Assembly (NCBI RefSeq): GCF_905220365.1
Contig: NC_061136.1
Coordinates: forward strand, 382,001-446,000
Source: Vanessa cardui
Taxonomy: Eukaryota; Arthropoda; Insecta; Lepidoptera; Nymphalidae
Reading direction: 5' to 3'
Length of the DNA: 64,000 nucleotides
Shown: positions 39,308 to 50,382 of the stretch, piece by piece
Position numbering within the stretch: position 1 is the first letter of the stretch
Layout of the letters: every line of letters starts with the position of its first letter
Translations under genes and position numbers: made by a program
Notes under the pieces: generated by a model
What the model was told of the DNA's origin: nothing
The model's database searches: none
The model's input: only the letters and a program-made list of their open reading frames with translations

Positions 39308-39872
39308 GTAGCGTACTCTGAGACAGTAGCACTATATAAATACACTAATAAAAATGTACTTTACGATATACGAGTATGTACATACCGATATAGTAATAAA
39401 TGTCACTATAATGCCACCAGGACATTTTAAACAAACGTATATTGACTCGAAGGAGTAATTAAATTTAATACATATAATCTAATGTTACTCAAAGATAATA
39501 AAAACGGATCGTCTCGGTAAAGCAACGATTAAAGCTGAGGTTATTTTTATTGATGCTATAAAATTTGAGCCCGATAAATGCTTAAGTGAAGATTATCTAA
39601 GCAATAAAATTTTAATGTCTGTGGGTGTAAGTCTGTTAAGGTAACCAAAGGGAACTGTTTAATTATTTGTAAAGTAAATCAATTTTTGCTATAAATTTCT
39701 TATTTGAGCAAGGGATACCAAGTGTAGTTGAACATTAAGATCATTAACAATTCAGATGTGAATTATCAAGCTCTAATTTATCGAATCTCTGACCTGATGA
39801 ACCTAGGAAGTCAATCAACTTGTTTTGAAAGTAATTGTGTGTTGTGTTACATGTGACAAAATGAAACCATAT

Positions 39873-40012
39873 TTTCAAATCAAATTAAACATTATTCAAG
39901 TAAGCACTTGTTGTAAGTACTTGTAAAAAAGTACTTTTGAATCGTCATTTAACGGTTTGGAAAGTAAATTCTACCGAGAAGAACCGGCAAGAAACTTAGT
40001 CGTTACTCTTTT
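39873..40012 (-). repeat. LINE-type 3' tail repeat C, diverged
   Basis: 'tctaccgagaagaaccggca' and 'cttttgaatcgtcatttaac' identify the family. An extra 'cacttgttgtaagtacttgt' segment interrupts it. Confidence 0.6.
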
Positions 40013-43000
40013 GAAATCATTGAAATCGAAAGTCACTAGTATATAGCCTTTATAAATTTTAAGCTAAGCAACATTTTATAGCTGAAAAATATGTTAGTGA
40101 TAACATGTGTACGTAAATCTTATTGAAATCTCTAGTATATTCTTATAGTATAAAGTACATATCTTATAGTATATGATTGGAAGACAATTATAATACGATC
40201 GGAAAATTTTCAGGCACAATAATAATAGATTTACAAGTTTGCTGAGAAAAAAACCACCAACATGCCAAAACATTTGAATTCCCAATCGCAAAGAATCGAT
40301 TTACGGCCGAACAAAAAAAAACAGTATGTGTCGATTTCACAAAACACAGAGAGAGATCTTCTACGTATTAGAGCTAGCCGTCGATAGCCCGAGTCCGCTA
40401 TCGGCACTATTTACTTGCAGATCGGGAAAAGGCGGAGCGAAACAAATTTCCGTGGGGCCTTAACGACCAGACCGCCATTTAATCAGAGTTGAGTGTTGAT
40501 GGTCTACCCGCAACCAACATTTTTCGTAACGAAATCTATCATGAAATAATCCTTTCCTATCTCTTTCTCGCTCACGTGACACTTCAAGTTGAAATAAGAT
40601 AGACGATTTCTAATCTGAGGGCAGGAAATAACTAGTTCCGAACAGCCAAGCCGGACACGACCGGATTTTTCCGGATTTTAGTGTGGGAACGCAAAGTGGG
40701 ACAGCGTTATCGAGATGCTCTCGTCAAATAGTGCCATTTAAGGTAATGTAGCGGAAAAGTTATTCTACTCAGCGCTAAGTTAAGTGAAACTCTTAGGCCC
40801 CAAAGACCCGGGAGCGCCGAGGCTAATATAACACAAAATGTATCGCTACTTATGTCTGTAGCGTTCGTGAAAAATGTACTCTATAAAGGCTTTAGGCGAG
40901 AAATATTGTCGTGCACTTTGCGTGTTATTCGATTCTAGGGTTTGAACACTTGAAACGTTTTGCTTCGATGCGATAAAATAATATTTTATATTCTAATATA
41001 TTCGATATTGCCTAAAACAGTTATTCATAAGAGACTATTTTGACAGTATAGTCGTTTATGAATTAACAATATGATTATTCCAATTTCAAAATGTTGAGAT
41101 TCTTGTTAATTTTTTGTTACATGCAGTCTGTGCCAGCACGAGATTAATTATAAGGAAGAATAATAAAATAAATGTATATTTATATGACGTTTCACCGGTT
41201 TTAAATCCGCCATCTTCACCCGATGATAGATAATTACATTTTATGTATAAAATCTTAGCTTAGAACCATAACTAATTAAAAGTTTAAAATCACAATTTCA
41301 GCTCACCGAGTATTTCTTAAAGAGTTTATTTAAAATTCTAGCTTTGTTAGCGAGTGATCTGGGGGTGGAGTGGGGATAATGTAACGTTTATGTGTTTAAT
41401 TCAATCCAATTGCAATTAAATATTAAAATGACTGCGGCAGAATGTTTTAATTAGACAGAGAGCGGTCGCTGTGAAGTGGATTCGCTGATCACACATTACT
41501 TAGTTTAATTTTTTTCGTTTATACTTAACAAAGCGTTTGCCTTTTTCAGTAGATTACAAGAGTTTTATAAACTGAGGTTTTTTCCTTAGTATTTGAAGCT
41601 GTAGACGATTATGCAAGGTTTCTTTTTAAATATATTTTATTAATTGCAAATTATAAAAGTAAAAAGTTGCTCACAGCAATAGTTGAAAAGCTTGTACTTT
41701 GGATATTGCTTATTCATATATTTTGTCTCATAATAGTAGATTATAAGTAATGTCACCAAGGTTGGTATCATGTATGATTGATGGTTTAATACACATGGCT
41801 TAATTTTATTGGATACATGTAGGTTTCATCAGAAAATTTTCCGTACCATTAGTTATCAACTGCATATGAATTTTTGGCACAAATTAGACGAAAAGAAAAT
41901 GTGGCGAATGAATAAGGCGTAAGATTTATATGTTCTGTCAGTTAAGCCTTCTCGGCACCAATAATAATGTTATCAATGACTTATAAGGTGCAATTGTCCC
42001 CAATCTCCTCGGTGCTCGTTAGGCAAGGAGCACACGATCTTTTAATTACGAGCCCGCTACGAAATGTCAATGAACCCCTGACCATCGGGCGTTAATTAAG
42101 ATAATATCTGTTGGGTTAGTAAGTAAATGTTTTGTTGTGTCGTATCGATTGATTTAAATAAATGTTAATAATGCCGTGCGTTTCATTTGTTTCTTCAGAG
42201 GGGATAACGCTCAAGATACCTCTAACAAATACCCGTTACATTTACATAGTACCAATCACAGTATTAGATCTTTTCCTTGTACTTAGTGACCATAGGAAGT
42301 TAATTGATTTTTGTGTAGAGATTAAACCTTCTTATGCTAGGGCTTGTAATATATTCTATTTCCAAATTGCAACACTTAGTATTATTTATTTCCATGTGTA
42401 TAAAATATATAATAGCTTGTGTTCCAAGGTTGTTGGGGTATTGTCGATGTAAGGGGTGGTCGTTATTTCTCACAGCGTCATTTCCACCATCAGGTGGCCC
42501 AAACGAAGCCTGCTTGCCTGCATTAAATTTACAAAATTTGATAATTTCTGTTCTGTGAAGGTATTTTTAAGGACCTATTATTTTATTATTTTCTGAACCT
42601 ATGTATATCAAAATATATTATTTGTAAATAAATCCGTCGTATCTGATGTCCATTTATTCGACCAAAATTTGGAACAAACTTTGAAGACGAGTATACAATA
42701 TAAATAATATCTTTATAATAATTAGGGACATAAAAAAGTCACAATGGAATATATTAAATACTATTATTATAGTATTTAACTATCGTAAATAGTTTAATAC
42801 GTAACTATATACTTGTAATTATATTGATATTTTATTTAAATCTCGTCCTATATGATTTCTAGGTCGAGCCATAGAGCCTTGCAAAGCAAAGGCAGATCGA
42901 AGATAGGCTTCCTAATAAAGCATGCGCCTACGCAGCCCGGCAGTCGCGTGACACAATCTTATTCAATTAAAAATGCAAATGGTTACATCGAAAGTAACAA

Positions 43001-44582
43001 CACAACAGCGATTTCATCGGTGTTGCCATGTTCTTAAATTAGTTCCGTTGCTGAACTAGATTTTAGTATCTTTATCATGTTAGATATATATTTTTTAAAT
43101 TGTTATAATTCATTTTTGTATGGAATTTAAATAAACGAAGGTATTCATTCATTCACCTATAACCTAATAATAGAAGTAAGGATAAAAATATCTTAGATGT
43201 ACATAATCCATTAACTCCGAATTTGCTCATCGTGTAAACACTTCTTAATATATCCTTGCTCGACCAAAAAAAATCATAAAAATGAAATTAAAAAAATGCT
43301 TTCAATCTAAACAAACACAAAACTAACAAATACAAATTAAAGGTAAGATACACGAGAGGTACAGCCAAGCAAATGTCTTTGGAGCTATAAATATAACCAT
43401 TTATTGCATCCATCCATCATAATCCAATATAATTATATTTTAACTTGTAATACTACTTATATGTATTTTTAAATTATTTAAAAAACTAAGCTAATAATGA
43501 ATCAAAACGCTATATTATGAATACATAATGATTGCCATGTTTGGTTCCATAATGAGTACCATTGACAAGTTACCAAAAACCAAACACTTCACAAGAACGG
43601 TCACAAAATGCATCGATATAATTAAAATGTACTCTTCGTTCGTATCAGATATGACCACGATAGACGGACCCCAATCAAAGTAAACATGACATAACATCAA
43701 TGACGTCACGTCTCTCAATTATCCCAAACAAACATACAGTCAATCTGTCACTTCATTAAATGTTGAGTTCTGTAGAATGTTTACAGCCCCTGCCATATCA
43801 ATTCACTCATACAACTCTATTGCAATGTGCTATATTCATTGAAGAATATCTTTAATTTATTAACAAGCTGTTCATACAAAACCATCCATGTATCCCTATA
43901 TGAGATAATGCTGATAAATTCTAGGAAAAAGCGATAATGTTAGTCAATACAATTATATTGTTAGGCTTACATTGTACGTTTTTCATTAAGTAATTCTTCG
44001 TAATTATGATGATTTCTCCTTCTTTAAATTCGCAATGAATCTGTTATCAATTTATAACATGACATAATGACTAAACATTTGTTGTAATTTGCGCTATAGA
44101 CAAAATATACGTGAATGATTTATTGTAATAGAAATGTAATACCATCGATGGGGGCATTACAAACACAATATAAGTACTTTAAAAATCAATTATGTTAAAA
44201 AAAAATCCACAATTCACAGACACAAGCACTCCTACCATTTTTTATTTAGTCTTTTTATAATATAACATACTGAAATTATGTATATTCTGCACAAATAAGC
44301 TCTACGAACTATTTATAATCTTATTTCTACAACGGATCATTCCATTTCGAAATCATCAAGCGATTGGAAGTACTAACCGCTTTATAAGTCAGGTTTATTT
44401 AAAAAAAACGAAAATTGTGAGTTTCTTAATTTTTTTTCTCGCTGTAGGCTGTTTTTCAAAACCTCGGTAGAGTTGTAAATATTAGCGATTCAAAAATGCT
44501 CTATTGTAAATATTGTATTGAATTTGGATATTAAATAAACACAATTCAATTTTCATTTTGTCTTTCATTGATCCATCTCAGC
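40013..44582. other. Largely unique non-coding stretch, partly GC-richer
   Basis: 40370..40860 is noticeably less AT-rich and repeat-free, and could be an untranslated exon or regulatory DNA. The rest is AT-rich with a repeat E piece at 42395..42525 and a decayed repeat C-like tail at about 44420..44560. Short frames (for example 42852..43037) show no known domain. Confidence 0.45.
42395..42525 (+). repeat. Dispersed repeat E, 3' part
   Basis: 'gttccaaggttgttgggg', 'ttctcacagcgtcattt' and 'catcaggtggccca' match the last half of repeat E. Confidence 0.55.
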
Positions 44583-44590
44583 CCTATTTA
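44583..44590. repeat. Left target-site duplication of the hAT element
   Basis: CCTATTTA immediately outside the left terminal repeat; identical to 49178..49185. Confidence 0.9.
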
Positions 44591-44676
44591 CATGGGCGTA
44601 GCGAGGTACGGGCAGGGAGGGGCAGCTGCCCCCCCCTGAGCGGGATGCGGGTCGAGCGAGCGAGAGCCGCGAGAGG

Positions 44677-44707
44677 CGAGGCATTCAATTGACAATTGAA
44701 TGCCTCG
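44677..44707. repeat. Perfect subterminal palindrome of the hAT element
   Basis: Two 15-bp arms (CGAGGCATTCAATTG and its exact complement) are separated by one base. A second short inverted repeat, CAATTTC-TC-GAAATTG, follows at 44709..44724. Both lie within 135 bp of the left end and just upstream of the transposase ATG. Subterminal repeats are common transposase-binding sites in hAT elements; that role here is inference. Confidence 0.85.
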
Positions 44708-44755
44708 ACAATTTCTCGAAATTGACAATTTCTAATTTTTTCACTTGTTTTGAAA

Positions 44756-44780
44756 ATGGATATAAGGAAGTTTTTTAAAG
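44756..44780 (+). CDS. hAT transposase, exon 1 (MDIRKFFK)
   Basis: A 25-nt coding exon: ATG followed by codons for DIRKFFK and one extra base, ending at the canonical donor G|GTAAGT at 44781. Short MDIRKFF-like starts are familiar in ZMYM1-like hAT proteins (recalled, not searched). Splicing to the acceptor TTTGTTTCAG (ending at 46742) keeps the reading frame and joins MDIRKFFK to ETLKRKK. The exon is too short to be found by open-frame scanning. The alternative, a start in the hydrophobic open frame at 46649, would translate intron sequence and is less likely. Confidence 0.8.
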
Positions 44781-45393
44781 GTAAGTACATAGTCAAATAA
44801 TTTTCTATAATGTATTAAATAACAGCAAAGAATAATGATGTGGGAGTGTAGATTGAGGAATTACGTGAGTCGAGCGGGCTAGTCGCCGCGCGCGCCAAAC
44901 AACCCAACGTGACGTGCTATTGTTTTTCTCTCGTGTCCGCGTATTGTGCTTGTGTGGTAGAAAGAGACAGGTTGGATGGCACACACGCATGCGCGATTAT
45001 CGAAAAATCGACTCGATGCACATCGATTTTTATTTTTTATGCGGATAATTTATGAATGTTATTAGAAACAGATTTGTTTGTTAGAAAGATAATTTGAAGA
45101 CTCGATTGATGCAGTGATTCGCACGACGGACTTCGGTACCTAGGGTCACGGGTTCCCGCCTCGCATTAGTGCATGTGCATAAAAATGTCTGTTTGTGTTG
45201 TTACCATAGACTTAGAATTCGCGCGCTAGTACCGCTATTAGACATACAAAGTGTGAAACGAGAGGTCATTATTAAATGCACGATATACAAGAGAAAAAGA
45301 GACAAATAAAATATCAAACGCGCTCATTTTTGTTTACAGCTATAAACTTTTAGCGCCCTGGCGTGATTTCGTATTGCTGATATTTTCTAATAT

Positions 45394-46095
45394 TGAAATA
45401 AAACTATTTTTAACGGATTTAAATCGCGTATATTAATTTTTTTTTTTTTTTTTTAAAATTCTTGAGACCTATCAAGAGTAATATTCCTTTACAAACTGCG
45501 GGAGTATATAAACTCGAATGTGAGTGTGGTTTATCTTACATAGGCCAAACAAAGAGGAGTATCGGTACTAGGGTCAAAGAACATATAGGAGATGTCAAAA
45601 ATAGGCGATCTTCAAAGTCTGCAGTCTGTGAACACGCTCTGGATAAACCTAACCATTTTATTCGATTCGATAAACCACAGATCCTCGCTAGAGAACACAG
45701 ATTCATTCCTAGAATGATACGCGAGGCTATTGAAATTCAAAAACATCCGAACTTCAATAGAGAAGATGGTTGGAGACTTTCTAACACCTGGGATCCACTT
45801 ATTAAAAATTTAAAATCCCAAATCCAACAGACTGCAAGACCTAAAGATACAGTTAGTGCCTTCTGCGTGCAACCGGAACGTTACTCAAGATACCAATTGA
45901 GAAATCGTTGGCGGTAGTTTTAAATAATAATTTCTTTGTACTTCAAATAGACAAATGTCACCTTAGTCTACCCGTGACCACGAACACTGCAAAGTGCTCG
46001 AAACGTCGGGATGTTAAAAAATTAATATACGCGATTTAAATCCGTTAAAAATAGTTTTATTTCAATGTGTAATAATCGCGAAAATCTAAGACAAC
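45394..46095 (+). mobile_element. 5'-truncated Penelope-like element nested in the hAT intron
   Basis: A 702-bp insertion bounded by a perfect 13-bp direct repeat, ATTTTCTAATATT (45381..45393 and 46096..46108). Inside, the first and last segments are perfect inverted copies over 51 bp (45391..45441 against 46016..46066, counting three bases of the duplication). Between them is an open GIY-YIG endonuclease frame. Inverted terminal segments plus a GIY-YIG domain are characteristic of Penelope-like retroelements. The reverse-transcriptase part is missing, so this is a 5'-truncated copy. A T-tract follows the left inverted segment. Confidence 0.85.
45462..45917 (+). pseudogene. Penelope GIY-YIG endonuclease domain, truncated ORF
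   Basis: Open frame of about 151 codons encoding the C-terminal endonuclease of a Penelope-like element. Visible motifs: GVYKLECECG with its Cys pair; SYIGQTKRS, which is the YIG half of the motif; then TRVKEH with the family's Arg and His. A downstream Glu in the IREAIEIQKHPNFN segment matches the usual catalytic Glu region. The frame starts at a TTG, not an ATG, and enters directly from a T-rich junction without any upstream reverse transcriptase. It is therefore a truncated fragment and is unlikely to be translated by itself. It lies within the hAT intron in sense orientation. Confidence 0.85.
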
Positions 46096-46742
46096 ATTTT
46101 CTAATATTACATGCAAATCATAAAATTAACAGCAATAAAAGTGTATACTGTTTTAATGATATCGTGTTATGTGAAGATTTGTCTGTATTACAAGAAAATG
46201 TAACCCGAAAAATTACATTTATTTTTGCAAAATGCATTCATTTTTTGCCGCACCTACTGGTTTTCTATTGCATACTATTTCTATGGTTGTTACTGATCTG
46301 TCTGTGTGTTTTCTATGAATAATAATTACAAGAAAAGTGTATAAGTATCTAAAAAATATAACGTTGTCTAGTACCTACCCATAGCACAAGCTTTAGTTTA
46401 GGACTAGCTAGAGGCTTGGTGTGAAATATTATTATAACCTTCTACTGCCGAAAAAAGAGTGTAATGTTTTCGAGTATATGTATGTATGTAAAGTAAGTAT
46501 GAATGTATGTCTGTTTCTTTGTGGCCTCCTGTAGCCTAAACGGCTTAATGGATTTTGATGTAAGTCGTTAGATTCGTCTTATTCACGGGAGTGTCATAGG
46601 ATACATTTTATCCTGAAATTCTTACGGGTTTAGGAGATATTCTGTTTAGTGTGCAGTTGTTTTTTTTGTTTTAATAATAAATTCTACTTGTTGTGTATAA
46701 AAATCACCATTTTATTTAAAAGCATATGGATTTTTGTTTCAG

Positions 46743-49021
46743 AGACTTTGAAAAGGAAAAAAGAAGAAACTAGTAGTGAAAGTGATGAAGAAAAGAAGGT
46801 CGAAAGTATATCACAGAGTTCACTGGCTCAAGCTGGTTCTTCTAAAGTCGAAATTGTAGAAAATATACCTGAAGATGAAGTAGTTTGTGATAATGATCTA
46901 GGCAAATGGGTAGGGCGAACTTCTTTGATGACCACAAGTCAAAAATTGGATATGCTCAATCGTTGTTGGGTACCCCCTAGAAATTACGACTTTGCTAAAG
47001 ATGCCGAAACTGCTAATCTGAAGCGGAAATTTAATCATAGTTGGTTGCAAACTTATTCACCTTGGCTGGTTTATTCCAAACGTCTAAAAGGTGCGCTGTG
47101 TTTATATTGCGTACTATTTCCTCCAAAAATAGTAGCTGGATATTTGGGTTCATTTGTAATTCGACCTTTTTGCCGTTTTAAAAATATACATGAACACTGC
47201 GTTAAGCATCTCTCATCACAATATCATAAAAATGCAGTCAACGATGCAAAAAATTTATCGGAGCAAATGCCTGTGGATGTAATGATGAACACGGCTCATC
47301 AGACAGAAATAGAGAAAAATAAAAACATACTGGCATCTATAATATCTACAGTTATTTTTTGTGGCACTCATGACTTGCCTTTGAGGGGTAAAGAGAATCA
47401 TGAAGGTATTTTTGAAGACCTTTTAAATCTAAAAATTGGATCTGGCGATCAAGATTTAAAACAGCACTTAGAACATGGCAAAAAAAATGCCATGTATACT
47501 TCCCCACAGATTCAAAACCAAATTATTGATTTGTGCGGCTTGGTCGTAAAGAATGAAATTATACAGGTAGCAAAGAAAGCTTTTGCATATAGTGTCATGG
47601 CAGATGAGTCATGTGACATAGCTGGAAGAGAGCAGCTTTCCATTGGAATCCGTTTTTACGACGAAGGCAAAAATATGATCCGAGAAGAATTTCTAGGATT
47701 CGTAGAATTGATTGCAATGGATGCTAATACTATAGCGTCAGCAATTGATAAGTTTTTAGAAAACGTAGGACTTGAACCTGATAGGTGCATTGGTCAAGGT
47801 TACGATGGGTGTTCTACAATGGCTGGAAGTATTGGGGGCGTTCAAAAAAAACTGAGAGAGAAATATAAAAAAGCCTTATATTTTCATTGTGCAAGTCACA
47901 GGCTTAATTTAGTAATAAATGATTTGAATCAAGTGCCAGAAATACGGAACACAATCGGCACGATAAAAGATATAATTAACTTTTTCCGAGAATCTTCTTT
48001 AAGGAGGAAATATGTTCCCAATATTCCGGCTTTATGTGAGACACGCTGGTCGCAAAAATATAAGAGTATTGCAATTTTCAACAAACATTTTGAAGAAATT
48101 ATTAATGGACTTGCAAATATATCTACAGAAGGAAATGCTGCTGCAAGAAAAAGCGCCTATCAGTTACACTGTGCTGCTACTAAATCAGTATTCATTATAT
48201 GCGTTACATTGATAGCCAAATATTCAAGTATATTGGAACCTGTTGCAAATGCATTACAATCGAAGAATATCGATATGTACACGTGTGTGAATCATATCAA
48301 GAGAATTATTTCTGTTATTAGAGATCATCGTGGTAACGCAGACAAAGAGAGTCAGATTATTTTAGACATTTCACGTAGAACTGCAACTGCCATTGGCAGT
48401 GATTTGCAAATCCCGCGTATTGTATGTCACCAACAACATAGGTCCAATCACCCAGCTGAGAGTTCATGCGATTTTTGGAAGCGATCAATTATCATTCCTT
48501 ATTTAGATTCTTTGATATCCGCACTCGACCAGCGTTTTTCTAATGAACATTTACCAGCTTTTAGTTTAATGTCGATACATCCAAGTTCAATGTTAAATAT
48601 GTCACTGGTTGATTTTAAAGAAAAATCGCAAGATTTCTGCCAGTACTATGATCTTCTTCTTTTTGAGCATGAAGCGGAATTATGGTATAAACTTTGGAAG
48701 GATAAAGGTATGGAAAAAGACGCTCTAGAAAAATTAGATTTTATTGATGTATTAAAGGAGGCGGACACTTTCTTCCCGACAACCAAAAAAGCCATACTTA
48801 TTTTGTTGGCACAACCGTGTACAACAAGTAATATAGAAAGGTCTTTTTCTACCCTGAGACGTATCAAAACGTGGCTGAGGTCTACAATGACCGAAAACCG
48901 TTTAAACGGGCTATGTATGTTAAGCGTACACCGGAAAATTGTCCAAGAAAAAAAAGATGAAATTGTAAGAGAAGTTTTTAATAAATTTTGTGAAGAACCG
49001 CGCAGATTACTCTTCAAATAA
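46743..49021 (+). CDS. hAT transposase, exon 2 (TTF zinc finger, DUF4371, hAT dimerisation)
   Basis: This exon encodes residues 9-767 of a 767-residue transposase that cuts and rejoins transposon ends in the nucleus. Domains in order: a charged low-complexity N-terminus rich in K, E and S; a TTF/BED-like zinc finger at about 109-170 (SPWLVYSKRLKGALCLYCVLF, then paired Cys and His); a DUF4371 RNase-H-like core holding Asp296 (VMADES), Asp363 (GQGYDG) and C391-x2-H394; an all-helical insertion; then Glu707 in SNIERSFS within the C-terminal hAT dimerisation region (about 672-742). Asp296, Asp363 and Glu707 match the hAT catalytic triad. There is no stop or frameshift. The open frame extends upstream to 46649, but those residues are intronic. 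TAA is at 49019..49021. Proteins of this kind are often annotated as zinc finger MYM-type protein 1-like, and some hosts have domesticated versions. Here the intact termini show a transposon gene. Confidence 0.92.
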
Positions 49022-49025
49022 TAAA
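49020..49025 (+). terminator. Polyadenylation signal overlapping the transposase stop codon
   Basis: AATAAA starts one base before the end of the TAA stop. It lies inside the transposon, 150 bp before its right end, so transcripts could end within the element. Confidence 0.5.
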
Positions 49026-49177
49026 GCTGTTTCTTATTGTTATATTTGTTTTTAATGTTTACCTCACCTCCACCACCAATGTTAGATACTCATATGTTAA
49101 AAATCACGATTAAAACAATGTAGTATGGGATTTTGCTAATCTGCCCCCCCCTGTATAGAATCCTGGCTACGCCCTTG

Positions 49178-49185
49178 CCTATTTA
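49178..49185. repeat. Right target-site duplication of the hAT element
   Basis: CCTATTTA immediately outside the right terminal repeat; identical to 44583..44590. Confidence 0.9.
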
Positions 49186-49922
49186 TATGTTATTATAAAT
49201 AAGTTGAGAAATATGACACAAGAAGGGTTCTCCTTGCTGAGCTTAGGAGTAGTTACAAATGTTCTGTCGTGTAAGCAACGAACGTGACACCTCACAATGA
49301 ATGCGAAAACTTAAATTATAATGGTTTTCATTTATTTAATCTCACGACACTTGGACTAAAATATTGTCCGCAGTATTCTCTGTCTTACGAAAATTATAAA
49401 ATCTTACATTATATTGCGCTATTCCATTGTAGATGTTAAATGTAAGATTTAGTTGTAATTCTTATGACAGTATTTCTTATGACAAAAGAAGTTTTATTAA
49501 ACTATTTCACTGTTCTTTCAAAATTTATGGACAGCCTTAGAAGATAAAAAGTCTTTGGTTGTTTTCTATAAATATTAACATTTAGGAGTGTTCTTGTGTC
49601 TTTATCCTGTTGCTTTAATTAAGATCCTGGATTAGAAAATAACTTATCGGGATATTCTGCCAAAAAAAATGTTGTAGAATTTGAATGGTAGAGTTACCTT
49701 CCCATGCTCTAAAAAGGGGTAAACCTGGGAGTAACTTTTTCGTATCAGTTTGCCGTCTTGTAGAATTATGAGTATAAGGGATACTAAGAAAATTCTTTGT
49801 TTGGACGGATATACGCCTAGGTAACGTAGCTTGGTTCGTTGTTAATAATGATCACTGACATTTAGAATAGGAGTTGATGAACTTTACCAACTTATTCTGA
49901 TACGATCATGCTGCTTTCATCA

Positions 49923-50382
49923 GATAATATACTTAAGGCAACACACTATGAAACAATATTGTATATTGTTTCATAGTGTTTCATATTGTTTCATAGTCAT
50001 TCTCGAATTTTTACTAATTAAATACTTGATATAATAAGAAGCTATTTTTCCAGATTATATTACATATATAAAAACAGATAGTTTATAAACTATCGGTAAA
50101 AGAAGTTTAGCTGTCTCGTCACTCACCCAATGATTTGCCGATCGTAAAAATTATAAACTATTTTCAGAAGCTTCAAGAAGACATAATATACACCAAAAAT
50201 AATTTTGAAATCGTCATAGTGTAAAATGTGATTCGGTAGGTAGTGGTAATTACATGGTTCCTTTTACCGCACTCGTGGAATGTAGATGTTACACATGATA
50301 ACCAGTAAGAATATATGAAGGCAACACACTATGAAACAATATTGTATATTGTTTCATAGTGTGTTGCCTTAAGTATATTATC
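49923..50382. repeat. Inverted-repeat-bounded unit enclosing duplication copy 1
   Basis: GATAATATACTTAAGGCAAC and 17 further bases at 49923..49959 reappear inverted at 50346..50382 (37 bp, perfect). Each edge also folds on itself: the right one is a 53-bp perfect palindrome (50318..50370) and the left one is the same palindrome with a rearranged right arm ('gtttcata' repeated). This resembles a foldback element; no target duplication was found. Confidence 0.75.
50001..50320. repeat. 320-bp direct duplication, copy 1
   Basis: Identical to 52707..53026 except at two positions (99.4%, no indels). It is non-coding. Copy 1 lies inside inverted repeats (49923..49959 and 50346..50382); copy 2 does not. 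Confidence 0.95.

Larger units (their letters stand above)
44781..46742 (+). other. Intron of the hAT transposase gene
   Basis: A GTAAGT donor at 44781 and TTTGTTTCAG acceptor ending at 46742 bound a 1962-nt intron. It holds the nested Penelope-like element with its 13-bp duplication (45381..46108) and, at about 46470..46640, a stretch that reads like another dispersed repeat ('ggcctcctgtagcctaaacg', followed by 'ggatacattttatcc'). A tRNA-like B-box-ish stretch lies near 45150. Without the Penelope insertion the intron would be about 1.25 kb. Confidence 0.75.
44591..49177 (+). mobile_element. hAT-superfamily DNA transposon, apparently full length
   Basis: The termini are near-identical inverted repeats: CATGGGCGTAGCGAGG at the left and, reverse-complemented, CAAGGGCGTAGCCAGG at the right (14 of 16 match). 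A further matching block lies just inside each end (CAGGGAGGGGCAG versus CAGGGGGGGGCAG). The element is bounded by a perfect 8-bp direct repeat, CCTATTTA, the length expected for hAT insertions. It is 4587 bp long, of which 702 bp plus a 13-bp duplication come from a Penelope-like element inserted in the intron. It carries one spliced transposase gene of the ZMYM1/DUF4371 type. The intact frame and perfect target duplication indicate recent insertion. Confidence 0.93.

Noticed and set aside
46649..46742. N-terminal extension of the long transposase open frame
   Set aside because: It ends at a canonical splice acceptor and encodes hydrophobic residues unlike the family; exon 1 at 44756 gives the correct start.
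48646..49017. 123-codon minus-strand frame opposite the transposase
   Set aside because: Shadow of the real coding strand; no domain of its own.
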